Positions 40,552 to 50,366 of a stretch of DNA of 64,000 bases are shown here, in pieces (within the stretch, counting starts at the first letter, position 1; each line of letters opens with the position of its first letter). Origin of the DNA: Jeongeupia naejangsanensis (GTDB lineage Bacteria > Pseudomonadota > Gammaproteobacteria > Burkholderiales > Chitinibacteraceae); contig NZ_JAESND010000008.1 in the NCBI RefSeq assembly GCF_016865585.1, positions 1 through 64,000 of the forward strand, given 5' to 3'. Position numbers and translations under genes: made by a program. The notes beneath the pieces were generated by a model. That model ran no database searches and had not been told where the DNA came from. It saw only the letters and a program-made list of their open reading frames with translations.

Positions 40552-42087
40552 TCAATCGCCGAGATGCGGGTCGCGCGCCAGCATGGCGTCGACGGCATGG
40601 CGGCGTGCCTTTTCCTTGTGCGCGCGGGCGCGATCGTCCTCGGCCAGTGCCTTGTAGAGCGAGAAGCACAGACCGACCATGATGAGCGCGAACGGCAAGG
40701 CCGAGACGATGGACAGGGTCTGCAGCGCCTTGAGGCCGCCCGAGAACAGCAGCACGACCGCCATCGCGCCGATGACGAAACCCCAGACGATCTTGATCCA
40801 CGCCGGTGGATCCTGACGGCCCTTGGTCGACAGCATGCCCAGCACTAGATTGGCCGAGTCGGCCGAGGTGACGAAGAAACTCACGATGAGCGCCAGCGCC
40901 AGCACCGACAGAACCTGGGTCAGCGGCAAGGCGTTGAACATGGCAAACAGCGTCTTGGCATAGTCCTCGTGCTGGACCGCGAGCAGGTTGATGCCTTCCA
41001 TCAGCTGCTGGTGGATTGCCGTGCCGCCGAAGGCCGAGAACCACAGGAAACTGACCAGGCTTGGGGCCAGCAGCACGCCGACGATGAATTCGCGGATCGT
41101 CCGGCCCTTGGAAACCCGGGCGATGAACAGGCCCACGAACGGCGCCCAGGTGATCCACCAGGCCCAGTAGAACAGCGTCCAGTCGGCCACCCACGAACCC
41201 TTGCTGAACGGGGTCAGCCGCAAGCTCATGTACGACAGGTTGTTGATGTAGCCGCCCAGCGTGGTGGTGAACGATTCGAAGATGAACTTCGTCGGGCCAA
41301 AGGCAAACACCGCCAGCAGGAGCAGGAAGGCGATGCCGATGTTGATGTTCGACAGCCACTGGATGCCGCGGCCGACGCCTGACAGCGACGAGGCGATCGC
41401 CAGCCCCATTGCGACGACGATGATGACGATGTGCAGCGAGTCGGTATCCGGCACGCCCAGCGCATGCGTCAGGCCGCCGCCGATCTGCAGCGTCCCCAGA
41501 CCGAGCGAGGTGACTACGCCGCAGGCGGTGGCGATGATCGCGAGGATGTCGACCAGCTGGCCCAGCACGCCGTTGACCCGGTCGCCGAACAGCGGCCGGA
41601 ATGCTTCGGACACCAGCGTCGGCAGACCGCGGTTGAAACTGAAATAGGCAATCGCCAGCCCCATGACGCTGTAGATCGCCCAAGGGTGCAGGCCCCAGTG
41701 GAAGAAGGTGTAACGCAAGGCGGTGCGTGCGGCGTCGGCGGTCAGCGCATCGCCCGATGGCGGGGTGGCGAAGTGGGCCAGCGGCTCGGCTGCGCCCCAG
41801 AACACGAGACCGATGCCCATGCCGGCCGAAAACAGCATTGCAAACCAGCTGATCCGGGAGAATTCGGGTTCGGCATCGTCGCCGCCGAGCCGGATCGAGC
41901 CAAAGCGGCCGAAGGCAAGATAGATGGCGAACAGCAGAAAGCCGAACACCGACAGCAGGTAGAACCAGCCGAAGCTGCCGATCGTGCCCGACAGCAAGCC
42001 CTGGGTGGTGGCGCTCATGCTGGCCGGCGCAATCACGCCCCAGGCGACGAAGCCCAGGGCGATGGCGAGTGAAACGATAAAGACCAT
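40552..42087 (-). CDS. BCCT-family betaine/choline/carnitine transporter
   Basis: 511-aa inner-membrane secondary transporter with about 12 helices. The BCCT signature is visible: WGLHPWAIY, then the aromatic substrate-box segment FYWAWWITWAPFVGLFIARVSKGRTIREF, and SADSAN further on. It takes up a trimethylammonium compound such as glycine betaine, choline or carnitine, often for osmoprotection. The long hydrophilic C-terminal tail seen in osmosensing BetP is missing here; only about 25 charged residues follow the last helix. Single gene. Confidence 0.92.
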   Translation of the reverse strand: MVFIVSLAIALGFVAWGVIAPASMSATTQGLLSGTIGSFGWFYLLSVFGFLLFAIYLAFGRFGSIRLGGDDAEPEFSRISWFAMLFSAGMGIGLVFWGAAEPLAHFATPPSGDALTADAARTALRYTFFHWGLHPWAIYSVMGLAIAYFSFNRGLPTLVSEAFRPLFGDRVNGVLGQLVDILAIIATACGVVTSLGLGTLQIGGGLTHALGVPDTDSLHIVIIVVAMGLAIASSLSGVGRGIQWLSNINIGIAFLLLLAVFAFGPTKFIFESFTTTLGGYINNLSYMSLRLTPFSKGSWVADWTLFYWAWWITWAPFVGLFIARVSKGRTIREFIVGVLLAPSLVSFLWFSAFGGTAIHQQLMEGINLLAVQHEDYAKTLFAMFNALPLTQVLSVLALALIVSFFVTSADSANLVLGMLSTKGRQDPPAWIKIVWGFVIGAMAVVLLFSGGLKALQTLSIVSALPFALIMVGLCFSLYKALAEDDRARAHKEKARRHAVDAMLARDPHLGD

Positions 42088-42178
42088 ACAACTCTCCGGT
42101 GAATGCTTCTTTTTAGGCTAACACCGGAGGTTGGAGGTCGATATGTCAATGTAAGCCATTGACGGATAAGACGTAATG

Positions 42179-42209
42179 AAAACGCCCCTGCAGGGCGGAG
42201 GCGTTCCGG
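42179..42209 (-). terminator. Hairpin after the glycine-zipper protein gene
   Basis: On the minus strand AACGCC...GGCGTT encloses a G/C-rich loop that can also pair (CCCTGCAGGG) and runs into TTTC just past the stop at 42211. A modest terminator candidate. Confidence 0.45.
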
Positions 42210-42210
42210 C

Positions 42211-42876
42211 TTAGTTGGCGACCAACTGGCCACCTGCATCGCGGACCCGGTCGCCGGTGGCGAATGAGGGCTGCTGCGGGTAGCTGTAGGTGCGCTGGCT
42301 GCCGTCCTCGAACGAAACAACGACGTCGTAAACCACGGTCTTGCGGACCTGTTTTTCGATCTGGTGGCCGGCCAGCGCACCGCCGAGGGCGCCGACGATC
42401 GTGGCCGCCGTATTGCCGCGACCGCTGCCGATCTGGTGACCGACCACACCGCCGACGGCTGCGCCGGCAACGGCGCCGCCGCCACTGGCCTGGCCGGCTT
42501 CCTCGTGCGTCTGGATCGCGACGACGCGGCCGCAGCTGGCGCAGACCTGGGGGGCCGGGGCCGGACGGGATTCGGCCTGTTCCTGCGGACGCGGCGTCGG
42601 CTTCGGCTTGGGTTTCGGATGCGGCGTCGGCTTGGGCGTCGGGGCGGGTGTCGGTACCGGCGTCGCGGTGGGTTCGGGTGTGACCACCGGCGCCAGTGTT
42701 GCCGGGACCGAAGCGACGGCTGGCTGGCTGGCGATGATCATGACCGGTTCGCTGGCCACCGGAGCCGGAGCGGCACCGATCCAGCCCAGCATCTTGGCCG
42801 TGACGACGCCGGCGGCGACGATGACCGCACCGGCGGCGGCGAGAAACGCCGGGTGTGTTTTCGGGGCGTTCGACAT
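42211..42876 (-). CDS. Glycine-zipper 2TM-domain protein (SlyB/17-kDa antigen type)
   Basis: 221-aa envelope protein. An N-terminal membrane anchor (FLAAAGAVIVAAGVVTAKMLGWI) is followed by a Pro/Thr/Lys-rich linker (about 65-110) with PKPTPHPKPKPKPTP. A conserved CASCGRV precedes the glycine-zipper pair AVAGAAVGGVVGHQIGSGRG and VGALGGALAGHQIEK, and a short beta domain ends the protein. The PK-rich linker probably spans periplasm or peptidoglycan. ATG at 42876 has AGGAGA eight bases upstream; the longer frame is unlikely. Role in envelope integrity is inferred from the family. Confidence 0.82.
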   Translation of the reverse strand: MSNAPKTHPAFLAAAGAVIVAAGVVTAKMLGWIGAAPAPVASEPVMIIASQPAVASVPATLAPVVTPEPTATPVPTPAPTPKPTPHPKPKPKPTPRPQEQAESRPAPAPQVCASCGRVVAIQTHEEAGQASGGGAVAGAAVGGVVGHQIGSGRGNTAATIVGALGGALAGHQIEKQVRKTVVYDVVVSFEDGSQRTYSYPQQPSFATGDRVRDAGGQLVAN

Positions 42877-43012
42877 ACGGACAGTCTCCTGTGGGTTGTG
42901 CACCGATGATGCAGTAGCGCCCAGTCTAGCGTCAGTGACCCTGCCCACAGTCCGGCCCGGCACTTTTCACCCGATGTCAACGCATGCCGGCATCGCGTGA
43001 CTGATGCCGGCA

Positions 43013-44680
43013 TCACCGCGTTTCGCGCGCGTCCTCGTCCTGAGCCAGTTCGGCCAGCGTGTCGAACAGCCGTGCCAGCAGCGGCGGAATGCTGGCCTTG
43101 CCGCGCTGTTCGGCGGCTTCGGCGATCGCCAGTGCCATACCCGGTTTGGCTTCGCGACGGATCGCCCGGTGGATCAGTTCGGCGGTGTCGGGGAGCGGGC
43201 CGCGCGTCCAGTGCGCGGCCTCGCGGTAAACATCGTCGAAACCGTTCTCGAACAGATAGTGTTCGATGTCGCGCGAGGGCAGGACGGTCAGATGGCGGGC
43301 TTCGTCGCGGCCGTGCAGCAGCGCCCGCGTCTTGTTCGCATACATCCGGCCTGCGTCGTCGCCGTCGGTGATCAGGTGCCAGCGGATGCCGAACGCATCG
43401 GCGAACTTGATCAGCGGCGCCAGCCCGGCCTGGGCGAATTCGACGCTGCGGATGCCGAGCGCGCCGAGGTTGACGCCGTAGCGGCGCGCCAGCTCCGGCA
43501 GCAGCCAGAATTCCGTTTCGCCTTCGACCAGCAGCCAGGTCCGCGCGAACAGGCTGTTCGGGCGGTTGGCGCGGACATGGAATCCCACCTTGCGCGCATC
43601 CTGCCGCGACAGTGCGTCGCGGCCCAGCTGGTAGACGAACACCTTGTCGTCGCCGCGCACCAGCCGGCGCAGGCTGTGATGTGGGAAGCTGGCCAGCAGC
43701 TCTCCGCTGTTGGTGGTGACCAGCTTCTGGACCGGCAGTTGTTCGACCAGTCCCCACAGCTGGATCAGCTGGGTCGGATGCAGATGCGTTTCCGGGTCCT
43801 CGACCAGCAGCAAGGGCATTTCGCCGTCGTGCAGTCCGCTGGGGCCGCGCGCTTCGAGCAGGGAGCCGAGCAGAAACAGCAGCGCGAGCTGCTGGGTGCT
43901 GCTGCCCGCGCGGTTGGCGATGTCCAGCAGGCTCGCATGGTCGCGGAACGTGACCGGCGCAGCGGCAATGTCTTCGGCGAGCCTTTGCACCGATGGCTGG
44001 TGCAGGCGGTCGGCATGGCGCCACAGCAGTTCGCGCATCGCGGCGATGCCCTGTTGCAGCACGCCCGGGCCGACCTTGTGCGGCTGCTGCAGGAGCGCCT
44101 CGAACGTGCGCTGGACGGTCTCGGCCGGCGCTTCGCCGTTGTCGAGTGCAATCGGGGCGACGTCGTGCGGCGGCTGGGCCAGCCATTGCGACAACTGCAA
44201 CTCGCGCAAGCGCAGCACGGGGTGGCGTTCGACCAGTTCGCAGGCCAGCGCATCCGCCTCCGGATGGCGGCGGACCTTCCCGGCCGGGCCGAGCAGTTCG
44301 CGCCGGACCACGACGTTGTTGCCGTCGCCGTTGCGGTGCGCAGCGATGCGCAGGCTGAGCCGCCAGCGGCGCTTGCGGTCACGCCAGGCCAGCGAGGTCA
44401 GCCGGGGCGACAGGGGCAGTGGCTGGGGTTCGTCGTCGCCGAAGGTCAGCGTGATGGCCAGCCATTTGGCGGCCACGCCGGTGGCGTCATGGTGGAAGTC
44501 GTCGACGTCGAAACGCGCACCGGCGGCGGCACCGGGGCCGAGGCAGCGGGCCAGCGCTTCGATCAGGCTGGTCTTGCCCCAGTTGTTTTCGCCGAACAGC
44601 ACCGTCCGGTCGGCTTCGAGCGACAGTGCGATGCGGCTGATGCCGCGGAAATTGTCGACCTGCAGGTGGATGAGACGCAT
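43013..44680 (-). CDS. OLD-family ATP-dependent endonuclease, YbjD-like
   Basis: 555-aa protein with an N-terminal ABC/SMC-like ATPase (MRLIHLQVDNFRGI, Walker A FGENNWGKTSLIEAL) and a C-terminal TOPRIM nuclease domain (LLVEGETEFWLLPEL, then LITDGDDAGRMY). Length and start match E. coli YbjD (about 550 aa, DUF2813). ABC signature-like VEDPETHLHPTQL supports the ATPase. Function is probably DNA metabolism or defence; the YbjD type has no partner gene here, unlike the two-gene GajAB defence system. The ATG at 44680 is chosen over 44704 because it gives the conserved N-terminus. Confidence 0.85.
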   Translation of the reverse strand: MRLIHLQVDNFRGISRIALSLEADRTVLFGENNWGKTSLIEALARCLGPGAAAGARFDVDDFHHDATGVAAKWLAITLTFGDDEPQPLPLSPRLTSLAWRDRKRRWRLSLRIAAHRNGDGNNVVVRRELLGPAGKVRRHPEADALACELVERHPVLRLRELQLSQWLAQPPHDVAPIALDNGEAPAETVQRTFEALLQQPHKVGPGVLQQGIAAMRELLWRHADRLHQPSVQRLAEDIAAAPVTFRDHASLLDIANRAGSSTQQLALLFLLGSLLEARGPSGLHDGEMPLLLVEDPETHLHPTQLIQLWGLVEQLPVQKLVTTNSGELLASFPHHSLRRLVRGDDKVFVYQLGRDALSRQDARKVGFHVRANRPNSLFARTWLLVEGETEFWLLPELARRYGVNLGALGIRSVEFAQAGLAPLIKFADAFGIRWHLITDGDDAGRMYANKTRALLHGRDEARHLTVLPSRDIEHYLFENGFDDVYREAAHWTRGPLPDTAELIHRAIRREAKPGMALAIAEAAEQRGKASIPPLLARLFDTLAELAQDEDARETR

Positions 44681-44741
44681 GCATGGCTCCGTGTGCAGCC
44701 TCAAGCATGGCGCGCCACGCCGCCTGCGGCAACGGGGGCGT

Positions 44742-44766
44742 AAAAAAGCCCGGCTTGCGCCGGGCT
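44742..44766 (-). terminator. Rho-independent terminator after the chemoreceptor gene
   Basis: On the minus strand AGCCCGGC-GCAA-GCCGGGCT is followed by a run of T (A42-A47 on the plus strand), 28 bases past the stop at 44794. Confidence 0.85.
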
Positions 44767-44793
44767 GAGCGGGATTGTTGTTCTAGCTTGTTA

Positions 44794-46413
44794 TCAGAGC
44801 TTGAAGCGGCGGATCTGTCCGGCCAACTGGTCGGATACCGACTTGATCGACTGCGCCGCGTCGACAGTGCCGCGCGCTGCGGCCAGCGTGCCGTTCGACG
44901 ATTGGGCGACTTCGTCGACGTCGTTGCGGATGGCCCGGCTGGCGCCGACCTGATCGGCCAGCGTGCGGCCGATGCCGTCGACGACCTGGGCGGTTGCCTC
45001 GGTCTCGGCGCGGATCGCCTTGACCGCCTCGCCGCCTTCCTTGGCCTGGCGAATGCCTTCCTTCAGCTGTTCGACCATGTCGTCCATCCGGGTCTTGGCG
45101 GTCTGGCTGCTGGTCTGCACGGCGTTGATGGTGTTGCCGATTTCCTGCGTCGCGGTGCTGGTGCGTTCGGCGAGCTTGCGGACTTCGTCGGCAACCACCG
45201 CAAAGCCGCGGCCCTGTTCGCCGGCGCGGGCCGCTTCGATTGCGGCGTTCAGCGCCAGCAGGTTGGTCTGGTCGGCGACGTCGCGGATCACCGCGATCAC
45301 GGCCGAGATGCTGCCGACGCGGGCGGCGAGGTCATCGATGCTGGTTTGCGTATCGCCGACCGATTGCTCGGTTTCGGTCAGCCGCGCCACGGCGGCCGAA
45401 ATTACCTGCTGGCCCTTGGCCGAAATGCCGGTGGCCGATTCGCTCTGACGGCGTGCGGTGTCGGCTTCGGCTTCGGCGCTCTGGGTCTGCTCGGCGAAGC
45501 GCTCCGCGGTCTGGGCAATGCGGCGGGCGGCGTCGCCCTGTGCCTCGACCAGACGGTTGCTGCCTTCGGCCTTGCCGACGATGTCGTCGCTGGTCCGGTG
45601 CAGCGTGCCGACGGCCGACTGCAGTTCCTGCATCACGCCACGCAGCGCGTCGCGCATTTTCAGCACCGAGCCGTAAATGCTGTTCGGCGCGACGTTGCGG
45701 GTCGTCTGACCGGCAGCGAGGTCGCCATCGGCAACGCGTTGCACCAGCTTGAGGACTTCGCCGGGTTCGCCACCGAGATCGCGCAGCAGACGGGCCACAG
45801 CAGCGAGCATCAGCGCGGCGACCAGACCGGCGACGATCAGGCAGACGATGACCTGCCAGCGGGCGCTGGCCCAGAAGCGCGCATCGGCTTCGGCCGAGCT
45901 GACGCCGGTACCGACGATCCAGTGCCAGCGCGGCGTGCGCTGCGCGACCGAGACGAGGTCGACAACCTTGCCTTCGCGTTCGCTGGTCCACGGATACTGC
46001 GTCAGCGCGCCGCCGGACTGGTCGAGCGCTGCAGTGGCGATCGCACCGACGCTCTTGCCCTGCGCATCCTTGAACTCGTTGAAACTGGTGCCGTGCAGCT
46101 GCGGGTCGAGCGGCGTTGCAACGAAAGTCAATTTATCGTCGGTGACATAAACGTACTCGGATTTGTGGTATTTGTTCTCGCGCAGAATCTGCGTGGCGAT
46201 TTTCTTGGCTTCGTCGTCGCTGATCATGCCGCTCGCCGCAGCGCTTTCCAGCTGGGCGATCGTGTTGTAAGTGCTCTTCATCAGCTGTTCGATGCGGGCG
46301 CGGTTGTCGAGGTTGGCTGCATGACGCATGGTGAACAGGCCGGCGAACATGACGCCGAGCAGCGCGACCAGGACCAGAGCTGACAAGCTCCAAGCTTTTA
46401 GACGCAAAGTCAT
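44794..46413 (-). CDS. Methyl-accepting chemotaxis protein with single Cache domain
   Basis: 539-aa chemoreceptor. The first membrane helix is at about residues 8-28, then a periplasmic sCache_2 domain ([17 protein letters not shown], then [18 protein letters not shown] and WHWIVGTGV) lies at about 35-185. A second membrane helix and HAMP-like region (about 190-265) follow. The cytoplasmic signalling hairpin has the invariant tip ([20 protein letters not shown]). No C-terminal CheR-docking pentapeptide is visible. ATG at 46413 has GGAGT upstream. It senses a small molecule, possibly an organic acid as many sCache_2 receptors do. Confidence 0.92.
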   Translation of the reverse strand: MTLRLKAWSLSALVLVALLGVMFAGLFTMRHAANLDNRARIEQLMKSTYNTIAQLESAAASGMISDDEAKKIATQILRENKYHKSEYVYVTDDKLTFVATPLDPQLHGTSFNEFKDAQGKSVGAIATAALDQSGGALTQYPWTSEREGKVVDLVSVAQRTPRWHWIVGTGVSSAEADARFWASARWQVIVCLIVAGLVAALMLAAVARLLRDLGGEPGEVLKLVQRVADGDLAAGQTTRNVAPNSIYGSVLKMRDALRGVMQELQSAVGTLHRTSDDIVGKAEGSNRLVEAQGDAARRIAQTAERFAEQTQSAEAEADTARRQSESATGISAKGQQVISAAVARLTETEQSVGDTQTSIDDLAARVGSISAVIAVIRDVADQTNLLALNAAIEAARAGEQGRGFAVVADEVRKLAERTSTATQEIGNTINAVQTSSQTAKTRMDDMVEQLKEGIRQAKEGGEAVKAIRAETEATAQVVDGIGRTLADQVGASRAIRNDVDEVAQSSNGTLAAARGTVDAAQSIKSVSDQLAGQIRRFKL

Positions 46414-46619
46414 CGAGTACTCCGTTTGAAACGACGAAAACGCTGTAAGCATACCGTGAAATAAATCAGAAAAAGCTTATTTGGATCAATTGCAGACCAT
46501 TGGTCTTTTTCGCGTGGCTGCAGCGCAACAATGGCCGCGTACCGGGCGCGCGAAAACGCGGGGCGCCATTCGCCGGATTCGTCGATCCGCGAAGGCCGGA
46601 ATACATCACAAGGGGTTGT

Positions 46620-47711
46620 ATGAAAACAAAAAATTCTTGGGTCGAGCCTGCGATCGCCACGTGCGCCGTGGTGCTTCTGCTGGCCTTGTCGTACCAGATC
46701 CTCGCACCGTTCATTGCGGCGCTCGTCTGGGCCGGGATTCTGGTCTACGCAAGCTGGAAACCTTACTCATTGCTGTCGAAGTGGATGCGCGGCAACCGTT
46801 TGCTGCCGGCTTTGCTGCTGGTGGGGACATTTGCGCTGGTGGTCGTGGTGCCTTTGGTGATCGCCGGGGTCGAACTGGCGGGCAATATCGACGGCATTTC
46901 GCACTGGCTGCAATCGCACATCGAGGCCGGGCTGCCGCCATTGCCGCATTTCCTGACCTCGCTGCCCTGGTTCGGTCCGAAGGTGTCCGAGTTCTGGAAC
47001 GCACTGGCGCAGGGTGATCCGGAAGTCGTCAATCGCCTGAAGGAGTGGCTCAAGCCCATCGGCAGCGTGCTGCTGCTGTTCGGCAAGGCTATCGGCAGCG
47101 GACTGATGCTGATGCTGATGAGCCTGGCGTTCGCGTTCTTCTTTTATGTCGGTGGTCACGAGATCGTCCGCTGGTTCATTCGCGTGCTGAACAAGATCGG
47201 CGGCAAGCGCGCCGAGGAGTTGCTGATGATCGCCGCGGGTACCGTGCGCGGCGTTGTCTACGGCTTCATCGGTACTGCACTGGTCCAGGGCGCGCTGGCG
47301 TGGTTCGGTTACTGGCTGGTCGGCGTCGAGAACGCTGCGGCCTTCGGCCTGGTCAGCTGCTTCCTGTCGCTGATTCCGGGCGGCCCGAGCCTGCTGGGCC
47401 TGCCGGTGGCGTTCTGGCTGTACCAGCAGGGCGATACCGGTTGGGCGGTGTTTCTCGGCATCTGGATGGTCGCGGTCGTCAGCATGGCCGACAACGTCGT
47501 CAAGCCGCTCTTCATCGGCAAGGAAAGCAATCTGCCCTTCGTGCTGATCCTTGTCGGCGTGCTCGGTGGTGCGCTGGCCTGGGGGGTACTCGGCGTATTC
47601 CTCGGCCCGACCCTGTTGGCGGTCAGCTACGCGCTGCTGCACAACTGGGCGGCGCGACAGATCGAGGAAGAAGCTGAACAGGACGCCAAGGCAAACGATA
47701 CGGCGTCGTGA
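46620..47711 (+). CDS. AI-2E-family transporter (PerM/YdiK-like permease)
   Basis: 363-aa inner-membrane protein with seven or eight helices. The AI-2E family pattern is clear: two N-terminal helices, a central soluble segment (about 90-150), and C-terminal LIPGGPSLLGLPVAFWLY, DNVVKPLFIGK and LGVFLGPTLLAVSYALL. ATG at 46620 is the sensible start (AGGGG upstream). Despite the family name, members act as Na+/H+ antiporters or small-molecule exporters, so substrate is open. Confidence 0.85.
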   Translation: MKTKNSWVEPAIATCAVVLLLALSYQILAPFIAALVWAGILVYASWKPYSLLSKWMRGNRLLPALLLVGTFALVVVVPLVIAGVELAGNIDGISHWLQSHIEAGLPPLPHFLTSLPWFGPKVSEFWNALAQGDPEVVNRLKEWLKPIGSVLLLFGKAIGSGLMLMLMSLAFAFFFYVGGHEIVRWFIRVLNKIGGKRAEELLMIAAGTVRGVVYGFIGTALVQGALAWFGYWLVGVENAAAFGLVSCFLSLIPGGPSLLGLPVAFWLYQQGDTGWAVFLGIWMVAVVSMADNVVKPLFIGKESNLPFVLILVGVLGGALAWGVLGVFLGPTLLAVSYALLHNWAARQIEEEAEQDAKANDTAS

Positions 47712-47724
47712 GTGCCAGTCCGGC

Positions 47725-48384
47725 CTAGGCCGGCTGCGGCGCCAGCCGGTGGTCGAGCGCGACGATCAGCAAGCCGGTTGCGGCGAACGCGAATGCGAAC
47801 GCCGCCGCGTTCCACAGAACCGGGCCGTAGCCGTAGCTTGCGACGTTGAAGAAAGGGTAAGGATAGTGGGCCAGCAATCCGCCCCGGATCAGCACGTAGC
47901 CGAAGTAGGCCACCGGCCAGATCAGCCAGCGGAACGCATCGCGCCAGCGTAGCGTTCCGGCCGGTGCATAGCCGAGCCAGTAGCAGAGATAGGCGGCGGG
48001 CAGGACGTCGTGCAGCAGCAGATCGACGACGAATTCCAGTCCGCGCGGCGCCCACAGGTGCCGCAGCAACACTTCATAGGTAACCGCAACGACCAGCACG
48101 TAGACGAGGCTGGCCGCGCGGACACCGGGCCGCCACAGCCAGCGGGCCAGCCGCCCTTGCGGTCCGAGCCAGGCCGCCGTCAGCACCAGTGCTAGCAGCA
48201 GCATGCTCAGGTTGGTGAAGAAATCGAAGAAACGCGATAGCGCGGCAAGCAGCGTGTGCCCCTGCGCCAGCTCGGCCGACACCGTCAGCCCCAGTCGCGC
48301 GAGCACGGCAAACCATGCTGTCAGCCCCAACAGCAGTTCAAGGCGGTTGGCCCGTGATCGGGCCGTGGACGAGGGGCGGGTCAT
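47725..48384 (-). CDS. Pr6Pr-family membrane protein
   Basis: 219-aa integral-membrane protein with six predicted helices, matching the Pr6Pr (FAR-17a/AIG1-like) family in layout: RFFDFFTNLSMLLL in the second helix region, LLLHDVLPAAYLCYW and GLLAHYPYPFFNV. These are putative integral-membrane hydrolases or proteins of unknown function. The start is uncertain between ATG at 48384 and 48414. It is convergent with the AI-2E-family gene, with 13 bases between stops. Confidence 0.75.
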   Translation of the reverse strand: MTRPSSTARSRANRLELLLGLTAWFAVLARLGLTVSAELAQGHTLLAALSRFFDFFTNLSMLLLALVLTAAWLGPQGRLARWLWRPGVRAASLVYVLVVAVTYEVLLRHLWAPRGLEFVVDLLLHDVLPAAYLCYWLGYAPAGTLRWRDAFRWLIWPVAYFGYVLIRGGLLAHYPYPFFNVASYGYGPVLWNAAAFAFAFAATGLLIVALDHRLAPQPA

Positions 48385-48520
48385 TCGGCGTGTTCGGTTT
48401 CTTCGGCGCGGCAAGCGGGGGGCGATACCGCACCGGTTCTACCGTCTTAGCGCCGATTGCCGGTGGCGGCGAGCCGCAAGCCGGATCGACCGACTGCCGG
48501 TCTGTCCTGTCTCCGCCCGC

Positions 48521-48979
48521 TCAGGCGGGCGTAATGCGCCGGTACGTGGCTGCCTGCCCGAGGCGGAGGCCGGCCGCATCGACCAGATTCCACACGGTGA
48601 CGTCCTCTATCCAGAACCGCCGGCCCGATTTGGCAATGCGCAGGCCGCGATAGCCGCTGGCGTAGCCCTGACGGGCGACATCGGCGAGCAGCCGGTCGCG
48701 TTCGTCGCGATTCGGGGCTTCGGCCGACAGCCGCGACGGCAGCCCGATGAATTCGTCCCAGTCGTACTCGAAACAGGTCTGTGCCGCGAGGTTCGCGTAA
48801 ATGAAGCACGGGTCGGCCTGCGTGTCGTGCGCCAGTACGCAGAACGGTGCGGCGTCGTACAGCCAGCGCGCCGCATCGGATGGCGGCAAGGCCGGGTCGA
48901 CCAGATCGTGACCGGTCAGCCGCCGGTGGCTGGCGCAGAGCAGGGCGGCAAAATCCGCGGAGTGGGGCGTGACGATCAC
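48521..48979 (-). CDS. MEKHLA-domain protein
   Basis: 152-aa PAS-like single-domain protein of the MEKHLA type: SHRRLTGHDLVDP, ARWLYDAAPFCVLAHDTQAD, FIYANLAAQTCFEYDWDEF and C-terminal RRFWIEDVTVWNLVD. MEKHLA/PAS domains bind small ligands. Its ATG overlaps the stop of the LysR gene by four bases (ATGA), so the two are expressed together. Function unknown. Confidence 0.82.
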   Translation of the reverse strand: MIVTPHSADFAALLCASHRRLTGHDLVDPALPPSDAARWLYDAAPFCVLAHDTQADPCFIYANLAAQTCFEYDWDEFIGLPSRLSAEAPNRDERDRLLADVARQGYASGYRGLRIAKSGRRFWIEDVTVWNLVDAAGLRLGQAATYRRITPA

Positions 48980-49899
48980 GTCGGGGATTCTCCATAGGCG
49001 TAGCCCGAGTGCGCGACTTCCTCGCGCAGCCAGTCGACAAAGGTCGCGACGGCGGGGCGATAGGGCGGCGGTGACGGCGACAGCAGCCAGTAGGCGCCGG
49101 GCATCGGCAGCTTGGTCGGGAACACCTGCACCAGTCGGCCCGCAGCCAGATCGTCATGCACCAGCACTTCCCGTGCGAGCGCGATGCCCTGCGCGTCGAG
49201 CGCCGCCTGCACCAGCAGGCCGGAGTCGGTAAAGACCAGCCCGTTCTGCGGCTCGGGCCAATCCAGCCCGGCTTCGACAAACCAGTGGGTCCACGGCTCG
49301 ATCGACGAGCGCAGCAAGGGCCAGCGCGCGAGATCGGCGGGGCTTGCCGGCAGGCCGCCGGCCAGCTGCGGGCTGGCGACGACCACGAACGCATCGCGCA
49401 TCAGCGGCTCGAGATACAGGCCGGGCCAGTCGCCGGCACCGACACGCAGGCCGAGGTCGATACCTTCGGCGGCCAGATCCTCGCGCGCCTTGGTCGAGCG
49501 GATCCAGACCTCGATTTCGGGATGGCGATTGATGAAGCGCCCGAGCCTTGGCGTCAGCCATTTGGCGGCGAACGAGGGCAGGCAGGTCAGCACCACGCGC
49601 GGCCGGTTGCGCTCGTGCTGCAGCTCGGCAATCGTTTCGCCGACGCGGCAGAGGCTGGCGTTCAGCGTCTCGGCCAGCTGCCGGCCTTCGGCGGTGAGCT
49701 TGACCCCGCGGCCGTCGCGGCTGAACAGCGCAAAACCGAGCGTGTCTTCCAGCGCGCGAATCTGATGGCTTACTGCACCATGCGTGACGAACAGCTCGTC
49801 GGCGGCGCGACCGAAGTGGCCGTGCCGTGCCGCTGCTTCGAACGCGCGCAGCGCCGGCAGCGAGGGCAGTTTTCCGGGTGATTTGAATGGTGAATTCAT
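48976..49899 (-). CDS. LysR-family transcriptional regulator (GcvA-like)
   Basis: 307-aa regulator. The N-terminal winged helix is clear: LPALRAFEAAARHGHFGRAA, then THGAVSHQIRALEDTLGFAL. The C-terminal effector domain has FAAKWLTPRLGRFINRHPEI, typical of the GcvA subgroup. The start at 49899 places the HTH at residues 16-75; the longer frame adds 36 unlikely residues. It is divergent from the DUF2917 gene at 50006 and coupled to the MEKHLA gene. It probably controls one or both. Confidence 0.9.
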   Translation of the reverse strand: MNSPFKSPGKLPSLPALRAFEAAARHGHFGRAADELFVTHGAVSHQIRALEDTLGFALFSRDGRGVKLTAEGRQLAETLNASLCRVGETIAELQHERNRPRVVLTCLPSFAAKWLTPRLGRFINRHPEIEVWIRSTKAREDLAAEGIDLGLRVGAGDWPGLYLEPLMRDAFVVVASPQLAGGLPASPADLARWPLLRSSIEPWTHWFVEAGLDWPEPQNGLVFTDSGLLVQAALDAQGIALAREVLVHDDLAAGRLVQVFPTKLPMPGAYWLLSPSPPPYRPAVATFVDWLREEVAHSGYAYGESPT

Positions 49900-50005
49900 T
49901 TCACGATTTCGGTGAAAAGTGGTCGTTTGTGGCGCGACGGTGCCCGAGCCAGAATCCTTGCATGACAACGGAATCGGCGCAAGCAGTGCCAAAGGAAGGT
50001 GCATC

Positions 50006-50299
50006 ATGGCAGACGATCGGCTGCATCGCAGGCTCGCTTCCGGAGAAGTGATCCGGATTCATGTATTGGAGCTCACCATCGGTTCCGGCGTCGTCTGGGC
50101 GACCGATGAGAAAGGACGGGACATCCTGCTGGGAGCGGGCGATCGCCTCAGCGGTGGTGCCATGGTGCTCGAGGCGCTGCAGCCTTCGGATCTGTCCTGG
50201 CGTGCCGCCTGTTCGGACAGCCGCCTGCGGCGCAGCTGGGCCAGTGTTCGCCGCTGGATACGCGCCATTTTTGGCTACCGTCCCGTCATGGCGCGTTAA
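50006..50299 (+). CDS. DUF2917-like small protein
   Basis: 97-aa protein with the beta-rich pattern of DUF2917 (GVVWATDEKGRDILLGAGDRL). Such genes often sit divergent from a LysR regulator in betaproteobacteria, as here. ATG at 50006 has GGAAGG six bases upstream. No signal peptide. Function unknown. Confidence 0.7.
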   Translation: MADDRLHRRLASGEVIRIHVLELTIGSGVVWATDEKGRDILLGAGDRLSGGAMVLEALQPSDLSWRAACSDSRLRRSWASVRRWIRAIFGYRPVMAR

Positions 50300-50366
50300 C
50301 CGGATCACAGCGGCCAGCCGGCCGGACTGGCACGATGGCGGCATTCCCCTGCCTGGACGCGCGATC

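Noticed and set aside
43013-44680. Gabija-like (GajA) or other OLD-based phage defence system
   Set aside because: No UvrD-like helicase partner or other defence gene is adjacent, and the N-terminus and length fit the solitary YbjD type.
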